Shown here: positions 21,601 to 31,559 of the stretch, in pieces | How positions within the stretch are numbered: the stretch's first letter is position 1 | How the letters are laid out: every line of letters begins with the position of its first letter | Origin: Planctellipticum variicoloris | GTDB taxonomy: Bacteria; Planctomycetota; Planctomycetia; Planctomycetales; Planctomycetaceae | Assembly (NCBI RefSeq): GCF_030622045.1 | Contig: NZ_CP130886.1 | Location: forward strand, 1,116,001 to 1,180,000 | Direction: 5' to 3' | Length of the DNA: 64,000 nucleotides | The notes under the pieces: generated by a model | The model's input: the letters and a program-made list of their open reading frames with translations, nothing else | The model's database searches: none | Told to the model about the DNA's origin: nothing | Position numbers and translations under genes: made by a program

Positions 21601-23077
21601 AGGCCCGATTCGCGGCGTCATTCACGGTGCGGGCGTTCTGGCCGATCAGCGGATCGAGCAGAAGACCCGCGAGCAGTTCGCCGACGTCTTCCAGACGAAG
21701 GTCCAGGGACTCTTCAGCGTGCTGGGGGCTGTCGACGCCCGGGAGCTGAAAGCCCTGGTGCTGTTCTCGTCCTTCACGGGACGTTACGGACGGACCGGCC
21801 AGGTCGACTATGCGATGGCCAACGAGGTCCTCAATAAGTTCGGCCAGCAGTTTCGCCGGGAACACCCGCACTGCCGCGTGGCGGCGTTCAACTGGGGACC
21901 GTGGGATGGCGGCATGGTCACGCCCGGCCTGAAGCAGCTCTTCGCGAGCGAAGGCGTCGGGCTGATCCCCCGGAGTGCCGGAGCCGAACTGGTGGCGGCC
22001 GAACTGGCGACGCCTGCCGACGGTCCGGCGGAAGTGGTGGTCCTCGGCCGGTCCGGCGAAACGGGTTCCCGCGGGCCGGTCCTGCTGGGAGTGGCCGGCT
22101 GGCAGGAGGGACGGCCGATGACGGCGACACCTCTGCCTCACGGGACTCCATCCCCTAAGATAGAGTCGAAGCCTGCGGCAAAGATTGTCGTTCCGGTGAT
22201 CGCGCCGGCACCGGCTGCCGGGTATCAGACCGCGTTCGAACGAGAGATCGATCTCCATCGGCTTCCCTGCCTGTCGTCGCACGTACTGGGAGGGAAAGCG
22301 GTCGTGCCGATGGTGCTGGTTCTGGAGTGGCTGGGGCACGGCGCGCTGCACCGCAATCCCGGGCTCGAATTCGTCGGCGTTCACGAGCTGCGGATCTTCA
22401 AGGGGCTCAAGCTGGCCTTCGGCGAGAAGGTCCAGATCCGAGTGCAGACCGGTCGCTCTGTCCGCGACGGCGAACTGTTCCGCGTGCCGGTCCAACTGGT
22501 AAGTCTCGTCGGGGATCGGTCGGTTCTGCATGCGGCCGCAACCGTCCTGCTGGCGGTCAAGCTGCCAGCCGGCGAAACACCGCGGCTGCAGCCAGTCGCC
22601 GGACCGCGGACTGACGCAGTCGGGCTCTATGGCACGCAGCTCTTCCACGGTTTGGCGTTCCAGGGGCTGACGAGCGTCGATGGCTGCAGCCCGGAGGGTA
22701 TCGCTGTGCGCAGCCGGACGGCTCCACAGCCCGATCAGTGGATCCGACAGCCGCAACGAGGCGCATGGCTCGCCGATCCGCTGGTGCTGGATGCGGCGCT
22801 GCAGGCGCTGATCGTCTGGAGCTGGCAGACGACGGGGAATCCCTGTCTGCCGAGCGGCTGTGCTGAGTATCGGCAGTTCCGCCGCGGCTTTGCGCCGGGC
22901 GAATACCGCGTCGTCTGCCAGATCACGCAGCGGAGCGATCACCTGGTGCGGGCCGACGTGGAGTTCCTCGCCGCGGACGGATCGCTCGTCGCCCGCTTCC
23001 AGGGCGTGGAAAGCGTGATCGACGCCCTGCTCAAAGACTCGTTCTCCCGGAATTCGCTGGAAGCCCCGGTTACCTGA
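15659..23077 (+). CDS. Iterative type I polyketide / PUFA-synthase-like megasynthase, KS-AT-ACPx5-KR-DH
   Basis: 2472 residues from ATG 15659, preceded by GAGAGGAAG. Domains in order: ketosynthase (about 15-470) with Cys216 in DAACASS, His351 in EAHGTGT and His391 in IGHTKAA; acyltransferase (about 580-910) with Ser686 in GHSYGE; five acyl carrier domains with phosphopantetheine Ser at 1178, 1279, 1383, 1488 and 1585, each in GIDSIKR; ketoreductase with VTGGARGV near 1865 and Tyr2051; and a double-hotdog dehydratase with His2208 (HxxxGxxxxP) and Asp2378 (DxxxQ). All catalytic residues seen are intact. This is PfaA-like architecture with a DH added at the end. With the PfaD-like reductase it could make a fully or partly reduced long acyl chain. 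No PfaB, PfaC, thioesterase or phosphopantetheinyl transferase is in the window. The product is unknown. Confidence 0.92.
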   Translation: MSDHATPSGRTADMPPLAIVGASCLFPQAQGLDEFWANIRRGVDCISEVPASHWRPEDYFDEDPKRPDMTYARRGGFLAPVPFDPLEYGISPNNLEAIDTAQLLSLVAAKRALEDAGYGAGRKFDRSRVGCILGVTGTLEMVIPLGARLGHPRWRQALLGAGVPEEVAADVIERIGESYVPWQENSFPGLLGNVVAGRIANRLDLHGTNCVVDAACASSLSAMHLAALELASGRSDMVLTGGVDTFNDIFMYMCFSKTPALSPTGDAKPFSDRADGTILGEGVGLLVLKRLADAERDGDRVYAVIRGIGTSSDGAGNAVYAPKAEGQIRCLQDAYRVAGVSPDTIELVEAHGTGTKVGDATEVTGLTEVYRSSGRDGAWCAVGSIKSQIGHTKAAAGVAGVLKAMLALQHRVLPPTIKVDRPAAGLESEQTPFYVNTLPRPWIARKEHPRRAAVSAFGFGGSNFHCVLEEAPYAAAETDFDGDVQIAAFSAADVVGLRVQLQPWSDLSDWAEVRRRCGASRAAFRSEHPQRLLLVLERGKTPAGQVVRTAVSQLEKANGPASWATPDGAYFGSGPRAGKLGFLFPGQGSQTVGMLRDLACTFPAMQEVLAEADEAYATWAEPKNARQRLSDLVYPPPAFGDERLAAQEAALRATQVAQPAIGAVSLGVLAVLQQFGIKPEVVAGHSYGELTALCASRRFVPQALYRLSMLRGRLMAEAQEVDGGMLAVGASLSQVEAAIQEAAVDLVIANRNSPNQVVLSGRLPEIERASELFQRRNIRGRKLQVSAAFHSPLMVKAKNRFRPVLDEVDFAQPEVPVYANSTAVEYPRDPAAARDLLAGQLAEPVQFVRQIENMYAAGVRIFVEVGPGAVLTGLVGSILSGRDFRAVAVDATQGRRGGMVDLAHALAQLGASGYGVTLGTWDPSGENFRAPFEETGRPRMRVPLTGANYVKPRTPRPARAVPATSIEPKPTAVLESALPTARTQPTPQKSELLPAAMPVPEAVQQIVDSAKADLPKVPAVVVPVPARTAANAKPSVSPVLDLLQKMQAETARLHQQFLEGQSAALQTLERLLTGTTAPAPLAASAPVPTMTVAPPVETARPVAAELDVVAAPVAAAVIVREPEAQVVAPTAPVAPPAVETAPSALGSILLDVVAAKTGYPAEMLSLEMSLDHDLGIDSIKRVEVLSALQERVPSLPAVKPEQLGSLHTLADVVTLLDEQSTAAEVVTAPAAAPVVPTAIATEPSPLGALLLDVVATKTGYPAEMLSLEMSLDHDLGIDSIKRVEILSALQERVPSLPAVQPEQLGSLHTLQDVISLLDQASPVQVSAVAVVSTPAPVASATAPTALSSGLGPLLLEVVAAKTGYPAEMLSLEMSLDHDLGIDSIKRVEILSALQERVPSLPAVQPEQLGSLHTLQDVIALLDQESPAQTSVVTAVVSTPSPVAPATAPMTPSPGLGPLLLEVVAAKTGYPAEMLSLEMSLDHDLGIDSIKRVEILSALQERVPSLPAVQPEQLGSLHTLQDVIVLLDQSVSVQSQAVIAPPPAPLVAAPSSLGPLLLEVVAVKTGYPAEMLSLEMSLDHDLGIDSIKRVEILSALQERVPSLPAVQPEQLGSLHTLQDVIALLDQGQSAPASTSAPTRGRQPDLTRLQSIQRCIVRPVRVAELGGRVKYEFPAGCEVLVTDDGTELSLRLTEELAARGMKPRLIGWEAVLVDGAASPAGLLLVAPPQGTTEDKLWHAIRLAQAVGPKLRAAAATRPAFIAAVTRLDGVLGFGEAPRLLNPPSGGLAGLIKTLRHEWPELTTKTIDVSSGFVQLRDAARLVVEELSWRGPYEVGVTPTDVWTLAVEEAPLVEAGPNLLQPGDLVVVTGGARGVTAAAAIAVAETARPFLVVLGRSAEPQAEPDWLAPLLTEAEIKQHLFRQAVPGTSPRDIQQQYQRLMAEREVRQNLAALREQATGVEYHAIDVRDAVAVRGLLQQIQRTRGPIRGVIHGAGVLADQRIEQKTREQFADVFQTKVQGLFSVLGAVDARELKALVLFSSFTGRYGRTGQVDYAMANEVLNKFGQQFRREHPHCRVAAFNWGPWDGGMVTPGLKQLFASEGVGLIPRSAGAELVAAELATPADGPAEVVVLGRSGETGSRGPVLLGVAGWQEGRPMTATPLPHGTPSPKIESKPAAKIVVPVIAPAPAAGYQTAFEREIDLHRLPCLSSHVLGGKAVVPMVLVLEWLGHGALHRNPGLEFVGVHELRIFKGLKLAFGEKVQIRVQTGRSVRDGELFRVPVQLVSLVGDRSVLHAAATVLLAVKLPAGETPRLQPVAGPRTDAVGLYGTQLFHGLAFQGLTSVDGCSPEGIAVRSRTAPQPDQWIRQPQRGAWLADPLVLDAALQALIVWSWQTTGNPCLPSGCAEYRQFRRGFAPGEYRVVCQITQRSDHLVRADVEFLAADGSLVARFQGVESVIDALLKDSFSRNSLEAPVT
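19081..20540 (+). repeat. Five tandem acyl-carrier-domain repeats
   Basis: Five near-identical coding units of about 290-315 nt lie head to tail inside the megasynthase gene. Each has the block KTGYPAEMLSLEMSLDHDLG followed by IDSIKRVE and LQERVPSLPAV. The spacers are variable and rich in Ala, Pro, Val and Thr. Spacing between active serines is 101, 104, 105 and 97 residues. Identity is high even at DNA level, so copy number can change by recombination. Units 2-5 share QPEQLGSLHTLQDVI, while unit 1 has KPEQLGSLHTLADVV and is the most divergent. Confidence 0.9.
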
Positions 23078-23220
23078 GATCGTAAACGGTAGTTCGCACG
23101 CAGAGGCGCGGAACGGAGCGCAGAGCTGGCAAGCCCTGGGCGTCTCGACCGGGGCCGGGGACGAATGAGTCCACGGCCTCCGGCCTTTTCGCTTTCAGCC
23201 TTCTGTTTTCCGCTGGACTG

Positions 23221-23685
23221 TTACTCTTTCAGCAGAAATGCCGCTTCGACTTCGACGGCGATATTGCTGGGCAGCGAGCCCATGCCGACAGCGCTGCGAG
23301 CGCCGCGACCGGTGTCGTCGCCGAAGACTTCCACCATCAGGTTGCTGAAGCCATTGATCACCTGGGGGTGATTGGTGAAGTCGGGGGCGGCGTTGACCAT
23401 GCCCAGAACTTTCACGACCCGTTCAATCCGGTCAAGGCTCCCCAGCTCCTTGCGCAGCGTGGCCAGCATGGTCAGGCCGACGGCGCGGGCCGCTTCGTAG
23501 GCCTCGGCCTCCGTCAGCGTGACTCCGACCTTGCCGGTAATCATCGATCCATCCGGCCGCAGCGGACCGTGCCCGGAGACCCAGGCCATGCGGTCGACGA
23601 TCACCACCGGCATGTAAACGCCGCCCGGCTTCGGAGCGGGCGGCAGAGTCAGGTTCAGTTCAGCGACGCGGGCTTCTGCACTCAT
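23221..23685 (-). CDS. RidA/YjgF family protein without the catalytic arginine
   Basis: 154 residues starting at the ATG complementary to 23683-23685, with GAGGGAAAGA upstream. The trimeric RidA (YjgF/YER057c/UK114) fold is recognised from VDRMAWVSGHGPLRPDG, ATLRKELGSLDRIERVVKV and the C-terminal LPSNIAVEVEAAF. E. coli RidA deaminates enamine/imine intermediates using Arg105 in VARLPKD; here the matching stretch is GMGSLPSN, so the Arg is Ser and the deaminase activity is doubtful. It follows the SDR gene on the same strand after 156 nt. Confidence 0.85.
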   Translation of the reverse strand: MSAEARVAELNLTLPPAPKPGGVYMPVVIVDRMAWVSGHGPLRPDGSMITGKVGVTLTEAEAYEAARAVGLTMLATLRKELGSLDRIERVVKVLGMVNAAPDFTNHPQVINGFSNLMVEVFGDDTGRGARSAVGMGSLPSNIAVEVEAAFLLKE

Positions 23686-23841
23686 CGGAAACTCTTTCCC
23701 TCGAAGATTGTCGAATGTCGAAGGCGGAGTGCCAGAGAGGACTGATCCGCCAGTGGTTGATCCAGATACCGGGCTTCCAGAAATACGCGAACAATCCGTT
23801 CGCCTGCAAGCAGGAATCATCATTTTCGCAGGCGTTGCGGA

Positions 23842-24618
23842 TCAGTAATCCAGGCTCGAACCGCCCTCGGCCTCGATCGCCTGGCCGGTGAGGAAACTTG
23901 AATCGTCCGTCGCCAGAAACAGGGCGATCGTACCGATTTCCTCGGGTGTTCCCATCCGGCCAAACACCTGGAGCCGGGCCACTCGTTCGAGAGCCGATTC
24001 TGGATCGTCGAGCGTCGCCGCCCATTCCCGCATGAGGGGGGTGTCGATGTTGCTGGGCAGGATCGCGTTGACGCGAATTCCTTCTCGCCCCAGTTCGACC
24101 GCCAGCGCCTTCGTCAGGCCGACCTGTGCCGCCTTGGTCGAAGCGTAGGCGCTCGACTGATCCTGGCCGAGCACCGCGGTCATCGACGAAATGTTGATGA
24201 TCGTTCCGCGAGTCTTCCGCAGGTGCGGCAGCGCGTACTTGGCGCCGCAAAATGTGCTGAGAAAATTGACCCGCAACAGGTCTTCGACCATTTCCACGCT
24301 CGTATCATCGATGCTCGTGGCGGGAGGATGGACGCCTGCGTTGTTGATCAGGCAGTCGATCCGATCGAACTCGCCGGCAATCTGGTCGATCGCCTGCCGC
24401 AGTTCTGCGTGCCGGCTGACATCGCAGCCGACGGCGATCGCCGCGCCCGGACCGACCTGAGTCAGCCGGTCGGCCGTCTGGCGGGCCGCGTCGAGGTTGC
24501 GATCGAGGATGCCGACCTTCGCCCCTTCCCTGCAGAAGACCGCGGCGCAGCCCGCGCCGATCCCTTTGGCGCCTCCGGTGACAATGACGACCCGGTCCTG
24601 AAATCGCATGTCGGACAT
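23842..24618 (-). CDS. Short-chain dehydrogenase/reductase (SDR) family oxidoreductase
   Basis: 258 residues from the ATG at 24618 (a second ATG lies at 24609). Classical SDR features: VTGGAKGIGAG cofactor loop near residue 14, NNAG near residue 90, ISSMT catalytic Ser and YASTK catalytic Tyr/Lys, and the C-terminal GQAIEAEGGSSLDY that matches the usual G(Q)xxxVDGG end. It is NAD(P)-dependent and probably acts on a small alcohol or keto substrate, which cannot be named from sequence. It is upstream of the RidA-like gene and convergent with the megasynthase. Confidence 0.88.
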   Translation of the reverse strand: MSDMRFQDRVVIVTGGAKGIGAGCAAVFCREGAKVGILDRNLDAARQTADRLTQVGPGAAIAVGCDVSRHAELRQAIDQIAGEFDRIDCLINNAGVHPPATSIDDTSVEMVEDLLRVNFLSTFCGAKYALPHLRKTRGTIINISSMTAVLGQDQSSAYASTKAAQVGLTKALAVELGREGIRVNAILPSNIDTPLMREWAATLDDPESALERVARLQVFGRMGTPEEIGTIALFLATDDSSFLTGQAIEAEGGSSLDY

Positions 24619-24780
24619 CTCTCTGCTCGGTATGGTGTGCGGATTGAAGGAGGCAATTGCGTCGACGCGATTGTAGCGGTCGTGCGGGCGTTCGCGGAGT
24701 CGGCCGCGATCGTGAACGCGGTTGAACGGAGGCGCGCAGGGCGAGAATGCCACGGAAGGGGAGCGGAGGGGATAGAGCGT

Positions 24781-24809
24781 TTGACTGTTGCCGGATTGCA
24801 ACCTAAGTT
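24781..24809 (+). promoter_or_regulatory. Candidate promoter of the AAA+ ATPase gene
   Basis: TTGACT at 24781-24786 and TAAGTT at 24804-24809 are separated by 17 bp. The spacer contains a small dyad, GTTGC-CGGATT-GCAAC. It lies 75 nt before the ATG at 24884, in the divergent gap between the SDR and ATPase genes. Confidence 0.4.
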
Positions 24810-24883
24810 TCCTTCAGGCCGTTGACTGGGCGAGGTAAAGACGCTTCTGAAGCCTTGCAAAGTCTCTGAAAAAAGCACCCCCT

Positions 24884-26530
<1,647 letters not shown>

Positions 26531-26622
26531 AGGCCGCGGTGCGGATCAGCAAGTCGCCCGGCAGCCTCCAACCGGAATCGGTCTGCACAGCGGACCCTGC
26601 GAAAAATGACCCGTTGCGGCGC

Positions 26623-28107
<1,485 letters not shown>

Positions 28108-28189
28108 CGTTCGGTGTCACTCTCTCGTCAGCAATTGGCGGTCAGCGACAGTCGCCGACCGGCTCAAGAAACGCCAAAACACTCGTGGG

Positions 28190-28813
28190 CTAGAAGGCCT
28201 GACGGCCGCGGAGGGCGTCCGCCAGCATTTCGCGATTCGCAAATTCGAGGATGCTCCCCGAGGCGATGCCACGGGCCAGCCGGGTGATCTTGACCGGGCT
28301 GTCGGCCAGCAGGTTGGAGATATAGAGCGAGGTGCCGTCCCCTTCGAGGGTCGGGTTGGTCGCCATCACGATTTCGCGGATCTCGGCCGTCCGAATCCGA
28401 TGCAGCAGAGCGTCGATCGTCAGGTCGTCGGGACCAACGCCGCTCAGCGGGGAAATCCGGCCCCCGAGGACGTGGTAGACGCCGTGAAAAATCCCGGCGG
28501 CTTCGAGCGCCAGCAGGTCGCGGGGTTGCTCGACCACGCAGACGACATGCTGATCGCGACGGGGATCGCGACAGATGTCGCAGATTTCGCCCTCGGTCCG
28601 GTTGAAGCAGATCTTGCAGGGATGTACCGATTGTTTGACCCGGCGGATCGAATCGGCCAGCGCCTGGGCGGCCGACGCGGGCAAATCCAGCACGTGGTTG
28701 GCCAGACGCTCCGCCGACTTCCGCCCGATTCCGGGCAGCGAAGCGAACTGCTCAATCAGATTTCCCACCGCTTCACCGTAGGGGTGCCGAGCGGTTTCAT
28801 TCACACGGGCCAT
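28190..28813 (-). CDS. recR: Recombination protein RecR
   Basis: 207 residues. N-terminal helix-hairpin-helix with [17 protein letters not shown], a C4 zinc finger (CKIC and CDIC, about residues 56-71), and a Toprim domain with [17 protein letters not shown]. RecR acts with RecO, and in some bacteria RecF, to load RecA on gapped DNA. It follows ybaB and dnaX in the common dnaX-ybaB-recR order. Confidence 0.96.
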   Translation of the reverse strand: MARVNETARHPYGEAVGNLIEQFASLPGIGRKSAERLANHVLDLPASAAQALADSIRRVKQSVHPCKICFNRTEGEICDICRDPRRDQHVVCVVEQPRDLLALEAAGIFHGVYHVLGGRISPLSGVGPDDLTIDALLHRIRTAEIREIVMATNPTLEGDGTSLYISNLLADSPVKITRLARGIASGSILEFANREMLADALRGRQAF

Positions 28814-28849
28814 GCTGTCGTTCCTGGAGTTCCATTCCTGCGGAGCCGG

Positions 28850-29212
28850 CTATCGGGGAGCTCCGCCCAAGCCCAGGCCTGCGAGCATTTCCGAGATTCC
28901 CGGCAGTTTCAGCCCGCCAGTCGCCTGCTGCATCTCCTCGGCCGCAGCGGCTCGCGCCTGGCCGATTGCGTCATTCGCCGCCGCGACGACGAGCTGCTCG
29001 ACCGTCCGCGGATTGCCGGCTGCGAGTAGCGCGGGATCGATCCGGCAGTTCAGCACTTCGTTCTGGCCATTGACCTCGATCTCGACCTGCCCGCCGGGCG
29101 CACGACCCGTGCAGCGTCGGCCGGCCAGACGTTCCTGGACCCCCTTCATGTGGGCCGACATCGACTGGGCCTGCTGGAGCAGGGCGGTCAGGTTTCCCAG
29201 TTGCTTGAACAT
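28850..29212 (-). CDS. ybaB: YbaB/EbfC family nucleoid-associated protein
   Basis: 120 residues. The start MFKQLGNLTALLQQAQSM, the central VEIEVNGQNEVLNCRIDPALL and the C-terminal helix with ATGGLKLPG match the YbaB/EbfC family, which forms a tweezer-shaped dimer that binds DNA. About 15 extra residues after the first helix (RLAGRRCTGRAPGGQ) are basic. It is 6 nt downstream of dnaX, so the two are cotranscribed. Confidence 0.93.
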   Translation of the reverse strand: MFKQLGNLTALLQQAQSMSAHMKGVQERLAGRRCTGRAPGGQVEIEVNGQNEVLNCRIDPALLAAGNPRTVEQLVVAAANDAIGQARAAAAEEMQQATGGLKLPGISEMLAGLGLGGAPR

Positions 29213-29218
29213 GACTGT

Positions 29219-31015
29219 CTATTCCTCGGGCAGGTCTCCGCCAGCCGGGGCCTCGACCACCTCGGCCAGAACCTCCTGCCGGAGCCAGCGCTCGATCCCG
29301 AAGGTTTTCGCAACTTCCTGGACCAGCGGGTCTTCGGGTGACTCCACCACTTTGCGTCGACTGTTCGTCGGCTGAGCGGGCTGAGGTTTGGCTTCTGGAG
29401 CTTCGGTGACCACGGTACGGAACTGAATCCGTACGTCCTGGCCAGTCAGCTCTTTGACCAAACTCTCTAGCCGGGCTTGGACTTCCGGCCGCTCGCACGC
29501 CTTCCGTCCGATATCATAGCTCGCAGAAAATGAGAAATCCAGTCGATTTGGTCCGGAAATTGCAGTTGACACGACTTTCGCCAGGTGAGTCCCAGTCATG
29601 TCGGTCAAGCGGGACAACATGAGGCGGTGCAGTTCCGCCTCAAGTCCCGGCTGAAATGCGATCACCGGGGGGGGCGCCGCAGCCTCGATTGGAGCCGGAT
29701 CTCGACTCCCAGTCACCGGCGAATCCGCACCTGAAGCCACCTCCGCCGGAGGGGGCGTCAGTCGCTCATTTTTTTTTTGCGCTGGCAGGCTTGGGGCCGG
29801 AACAGGGCTCGTCGAGGCCGCCAGCCGAGGTGGCGGAGCACTCGTCGGACGGGCGGTTCCGCTGGCGACAACGGCATTGCCCGCCTTGAGTTGCGACAGA
29901 AGGTCGTCGAGTCGCTCCATATCGGCCAGCAGCGACAGCCGGACGAGAGCCAGCTCGGCGAGCGCCCGACCGTATGTCACCCGCTGCATCCGGCCCTTGG
30001 TATCGGCGAAGATCTGCAACGCCGCTACCACGTTCTCCAGACCCCAGCGCCGGGACTGTTCCTGGAGCTTCGGCAGGCAATCCCGCCCCACGCTCAAAAG
30101 CTGAACGCCCTCGGCTCCACAGGCAGCGACCATCAGATCCCGGAAATAATTCAACAACTGGTCGGTGAAAGCCTCCAGTTGCACCCCATCATTCAACGCG
30201 ACTTGAAATTGTGACAAGGCCGCATCGCGCCGCCGGTCGATCATCGCCTCGATCAGATCAATCAACCGCTGGTCGGGCGCCGTCCCCAGCAGGCGATGGA
30301 CGTCGGCTGCAGTGATGTGCTGCGCGCCGAAGGCCAGGAGCTGGTCGAACAGGGACTGGCTGTCACGCATTGAACCGGCCGCCCGCCGGGCAACCAGCTC
30401 CAGGGCCTCCTGGTCGACCGTGAAGCCTTCTGCCTCAGCGAGCTGCGACAGGCGAATTTCAATGTTGTCGGTAGAAATCGTTCCGAAATCGAACCGCTGG
30501 CAGCGGGACAGAATCGTGTCGGGGACTTTATTCGGCTCGGTCGTGCAGAAGACGAATTTGACGAGCGGCGGCGGTTCTTCCAGCGTCTTCAGGAGGGCGT
30601 TGAACGCCTCCTTCGTCAGCATGTGAACTTCGTCGATAATGTAGACTTTGTACTTCGACCGCATCGAGCGGACGTTGACGTTCGCCCGCAGCGAGCGGAT
30701 GTCGTCGATGCCGCGATTCGAGGCGCCGTCGATCTCGGACACGTCAACGTCGTTGCCCGCGGAAATGCCCCGGCAGATCTCGCACTCGTTGCAGGGGACG
30801 CCGTCTTTGGTGTTTGGACAGTTCAGGGCCTTTGCGAATATCCGGGCCATCGACGTCTTGCCGACGCCCCGCGCCCCGGTGAAGAGATAGGCGTGGGCGA
30901 CTCGGTTTTCGAGGATGGCGTTGCGCAGCGTCTGAGCGATGCGCTCCTGGCCGACGACTTCCGAAAACGTCTGCGGGCGGAAGCGTCGAGCGAGTGCGGT
31001 GTATTGCGTATCCAT
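29219..31015 (-). CDS. dnaX: DNA polymerase III subunits tau/gamma
   Basis: 598 residues from the ATG at 31015 (MDTQYTALARRFRPQTF). Clamp-loader ATPase: Walker A GARGVGKT at 47-54, four zinc Cys at 66, 75, 78 and 81, Walker B VYIIDEVHML, SRC motif SRCQRF, then the collar domain to about residue 365. A Pro/Ala-rich linker follows, then a C-terminal tau-type domain. An A10 run at codons 413-416 allows a short gamma form of 416 residues (separate entry). The SRP RNA gene lies just upstream on the same strand and ybaB follows after 6 nt. Confidence 0.95.
   Translation of the reverse strand: MDTQYTALARRFRPQTFSEVVGQERIAQTLRNAILENRVAHAYLFTGARGVGKTSMARIFAKALNCPNTKDGVPCNECEICRGISAGNDVDVSEIDGASNRGIDDIRSLRANVNVRSMRSKYKVYIIDEVHMLTKEAFNALLKTLEEPPPLVKFVFCTTEPNKVPDTILSRCQRFDFGTISTDNIEIRLSQLAEAEGFTVDQEALELVARRAAGSMRDSQSLFDQLLAFGAQHITAADVHRLLGTAPDQRLIDLIEAMIDRRRDAALSQFQVALNDGVQLEAFTDQLLNYFRDLMVAACGAEGVQLLSVGRDCLPKLQEQSRRWGLENVVAALQIFADTKGRMQRVTYGRALAELALVRLSLLADMERLDDLLSQLKAGNAVVASGTARPTSAPPPRLAASTSPVPAPSLPAQKKNERLTPPPAEVASGADSPVTGSRDPAPIEAAAPPPVIAFQPGLEAELHRLMLSRLTDMTGTHLAKVVSTAISGPNRLDFSFSASYDIGRKACERPEVQARLESLVKELTGQDVRIQFRTVVTEAPEAKPQPAQPTNSRRKVVESPEDPLVQEVAKTFGIERWLRQEVLAEVVEAPAGGDLPEE
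29766..29779 (-). promoter_or_regulatory. A10 slippage / frameshift site in dnaX with adjacent stop
   Basis: On the coding (minus) strand the gene reads C-A10-TGA (run at 29769-29778). In frame this is Gln413-Lys-Lys-Asn-Glu, and reading continues. If RNA polymerase adds one A, or the ribosome slips by -1, the codons become Gln-Lys-Lys-Lys-TGA and translation stops at once. The truncated product has 416 residues, keeps the ATPase and collar domains and loses the tau C-terminus. This mirrors the Thermus thermophilus dnaX A9 transcriptional slippage site. Confidence 0.75.
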
Positions 31016-31171
31016 GCCGGCAAAGTCCCGGGAAAAGCCGCCCCGGCGGATGGCCGAACAGGCAGACTGCGGAGAGCTTGCCGGGGCCGTCGCATGGTAC
31101 CATTTCGCCCGCGCCGCGGCAGGGGACTCAGCCCGATTGGCGGTCCGTGCGGCTCGATTGCAAAAAAGGAA

Positions 31172-31293
31172 CGGGGAGCCGCAAAGCTGCCTCCGTCCGC
31201 ACCTGAGAACCAACTGCTTAGGGCTGCTTCAGTTACGACCTGACCCGGTTCACACGGCCTCACCGCGAAAAGAGGCAGCTTTCCGACTCCCCG
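31172..31293 (-). ncRNA. ffs: Signal recognition particle RNA (4.5S type)
   Basis: 122 nt on the minus strand. The first and last 22 nt (31293-31272 and 31193-31172) are complementary with two mismatches and close the rod. The conserved domain IV reads GGGTCAGGTC then GTAACTGAAGCAGCCC, with the asymmetric loop bases that bind Ffh (GGTCAGG and AAGCAGCC) intact. The apical loop is UAAC closed by G-U instead of the usual GGAA. Lying directly upstream of dnaX on the same strand is a common arrangement for this gene. Confidence 0.92.
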
Positions 31294-31559
31294 CCTGCCG
31301 ACGCAATGCGAAGGCCCGAAAGGCCACAGTCCCAGTATTTGTTTCCGCCGCCGGAAGTCAAGTTCGCACAGGGAATTCGGTCGACTTTGGCGGCGGCCTG
31401 GACGGAACGCGAGCAGGTCGGTTTGGACCGGTCAGGGTTCCGGTCGGACGGGATTTCGGTAAGATTCAGGCTCAGGCTGCCTTCGGGCATCGGGCTGCCG
31501 GTCCGGCAGTCATTAAGTCGACTTCGTTTTTTGTCCGTTTCAGCGAGGGTTTCCGCCGG

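Noticed and set aside
20012-22942. 976-codon open frame on the minus strand opposite the megasynthase
   Set aside because: It is the mirror of a GC-rich, strongly biased coding strand with intact catalytic motifs. The minus-strand product has no recognisable domain and repeats the ACP periodicity.
23174-23194. GGCC-TCC-GGCC hairpin followed by TTTT after the megasynthase
   Set aside because: The stem is only 4 bp, too weak to call a terminator.
31294-31400. Promoter of the SRP RNA gene
   Set aside because: A TTGACT on the minus strand near 31360 has no acceptable -10 box at the right distance, so the start cannot be placed.
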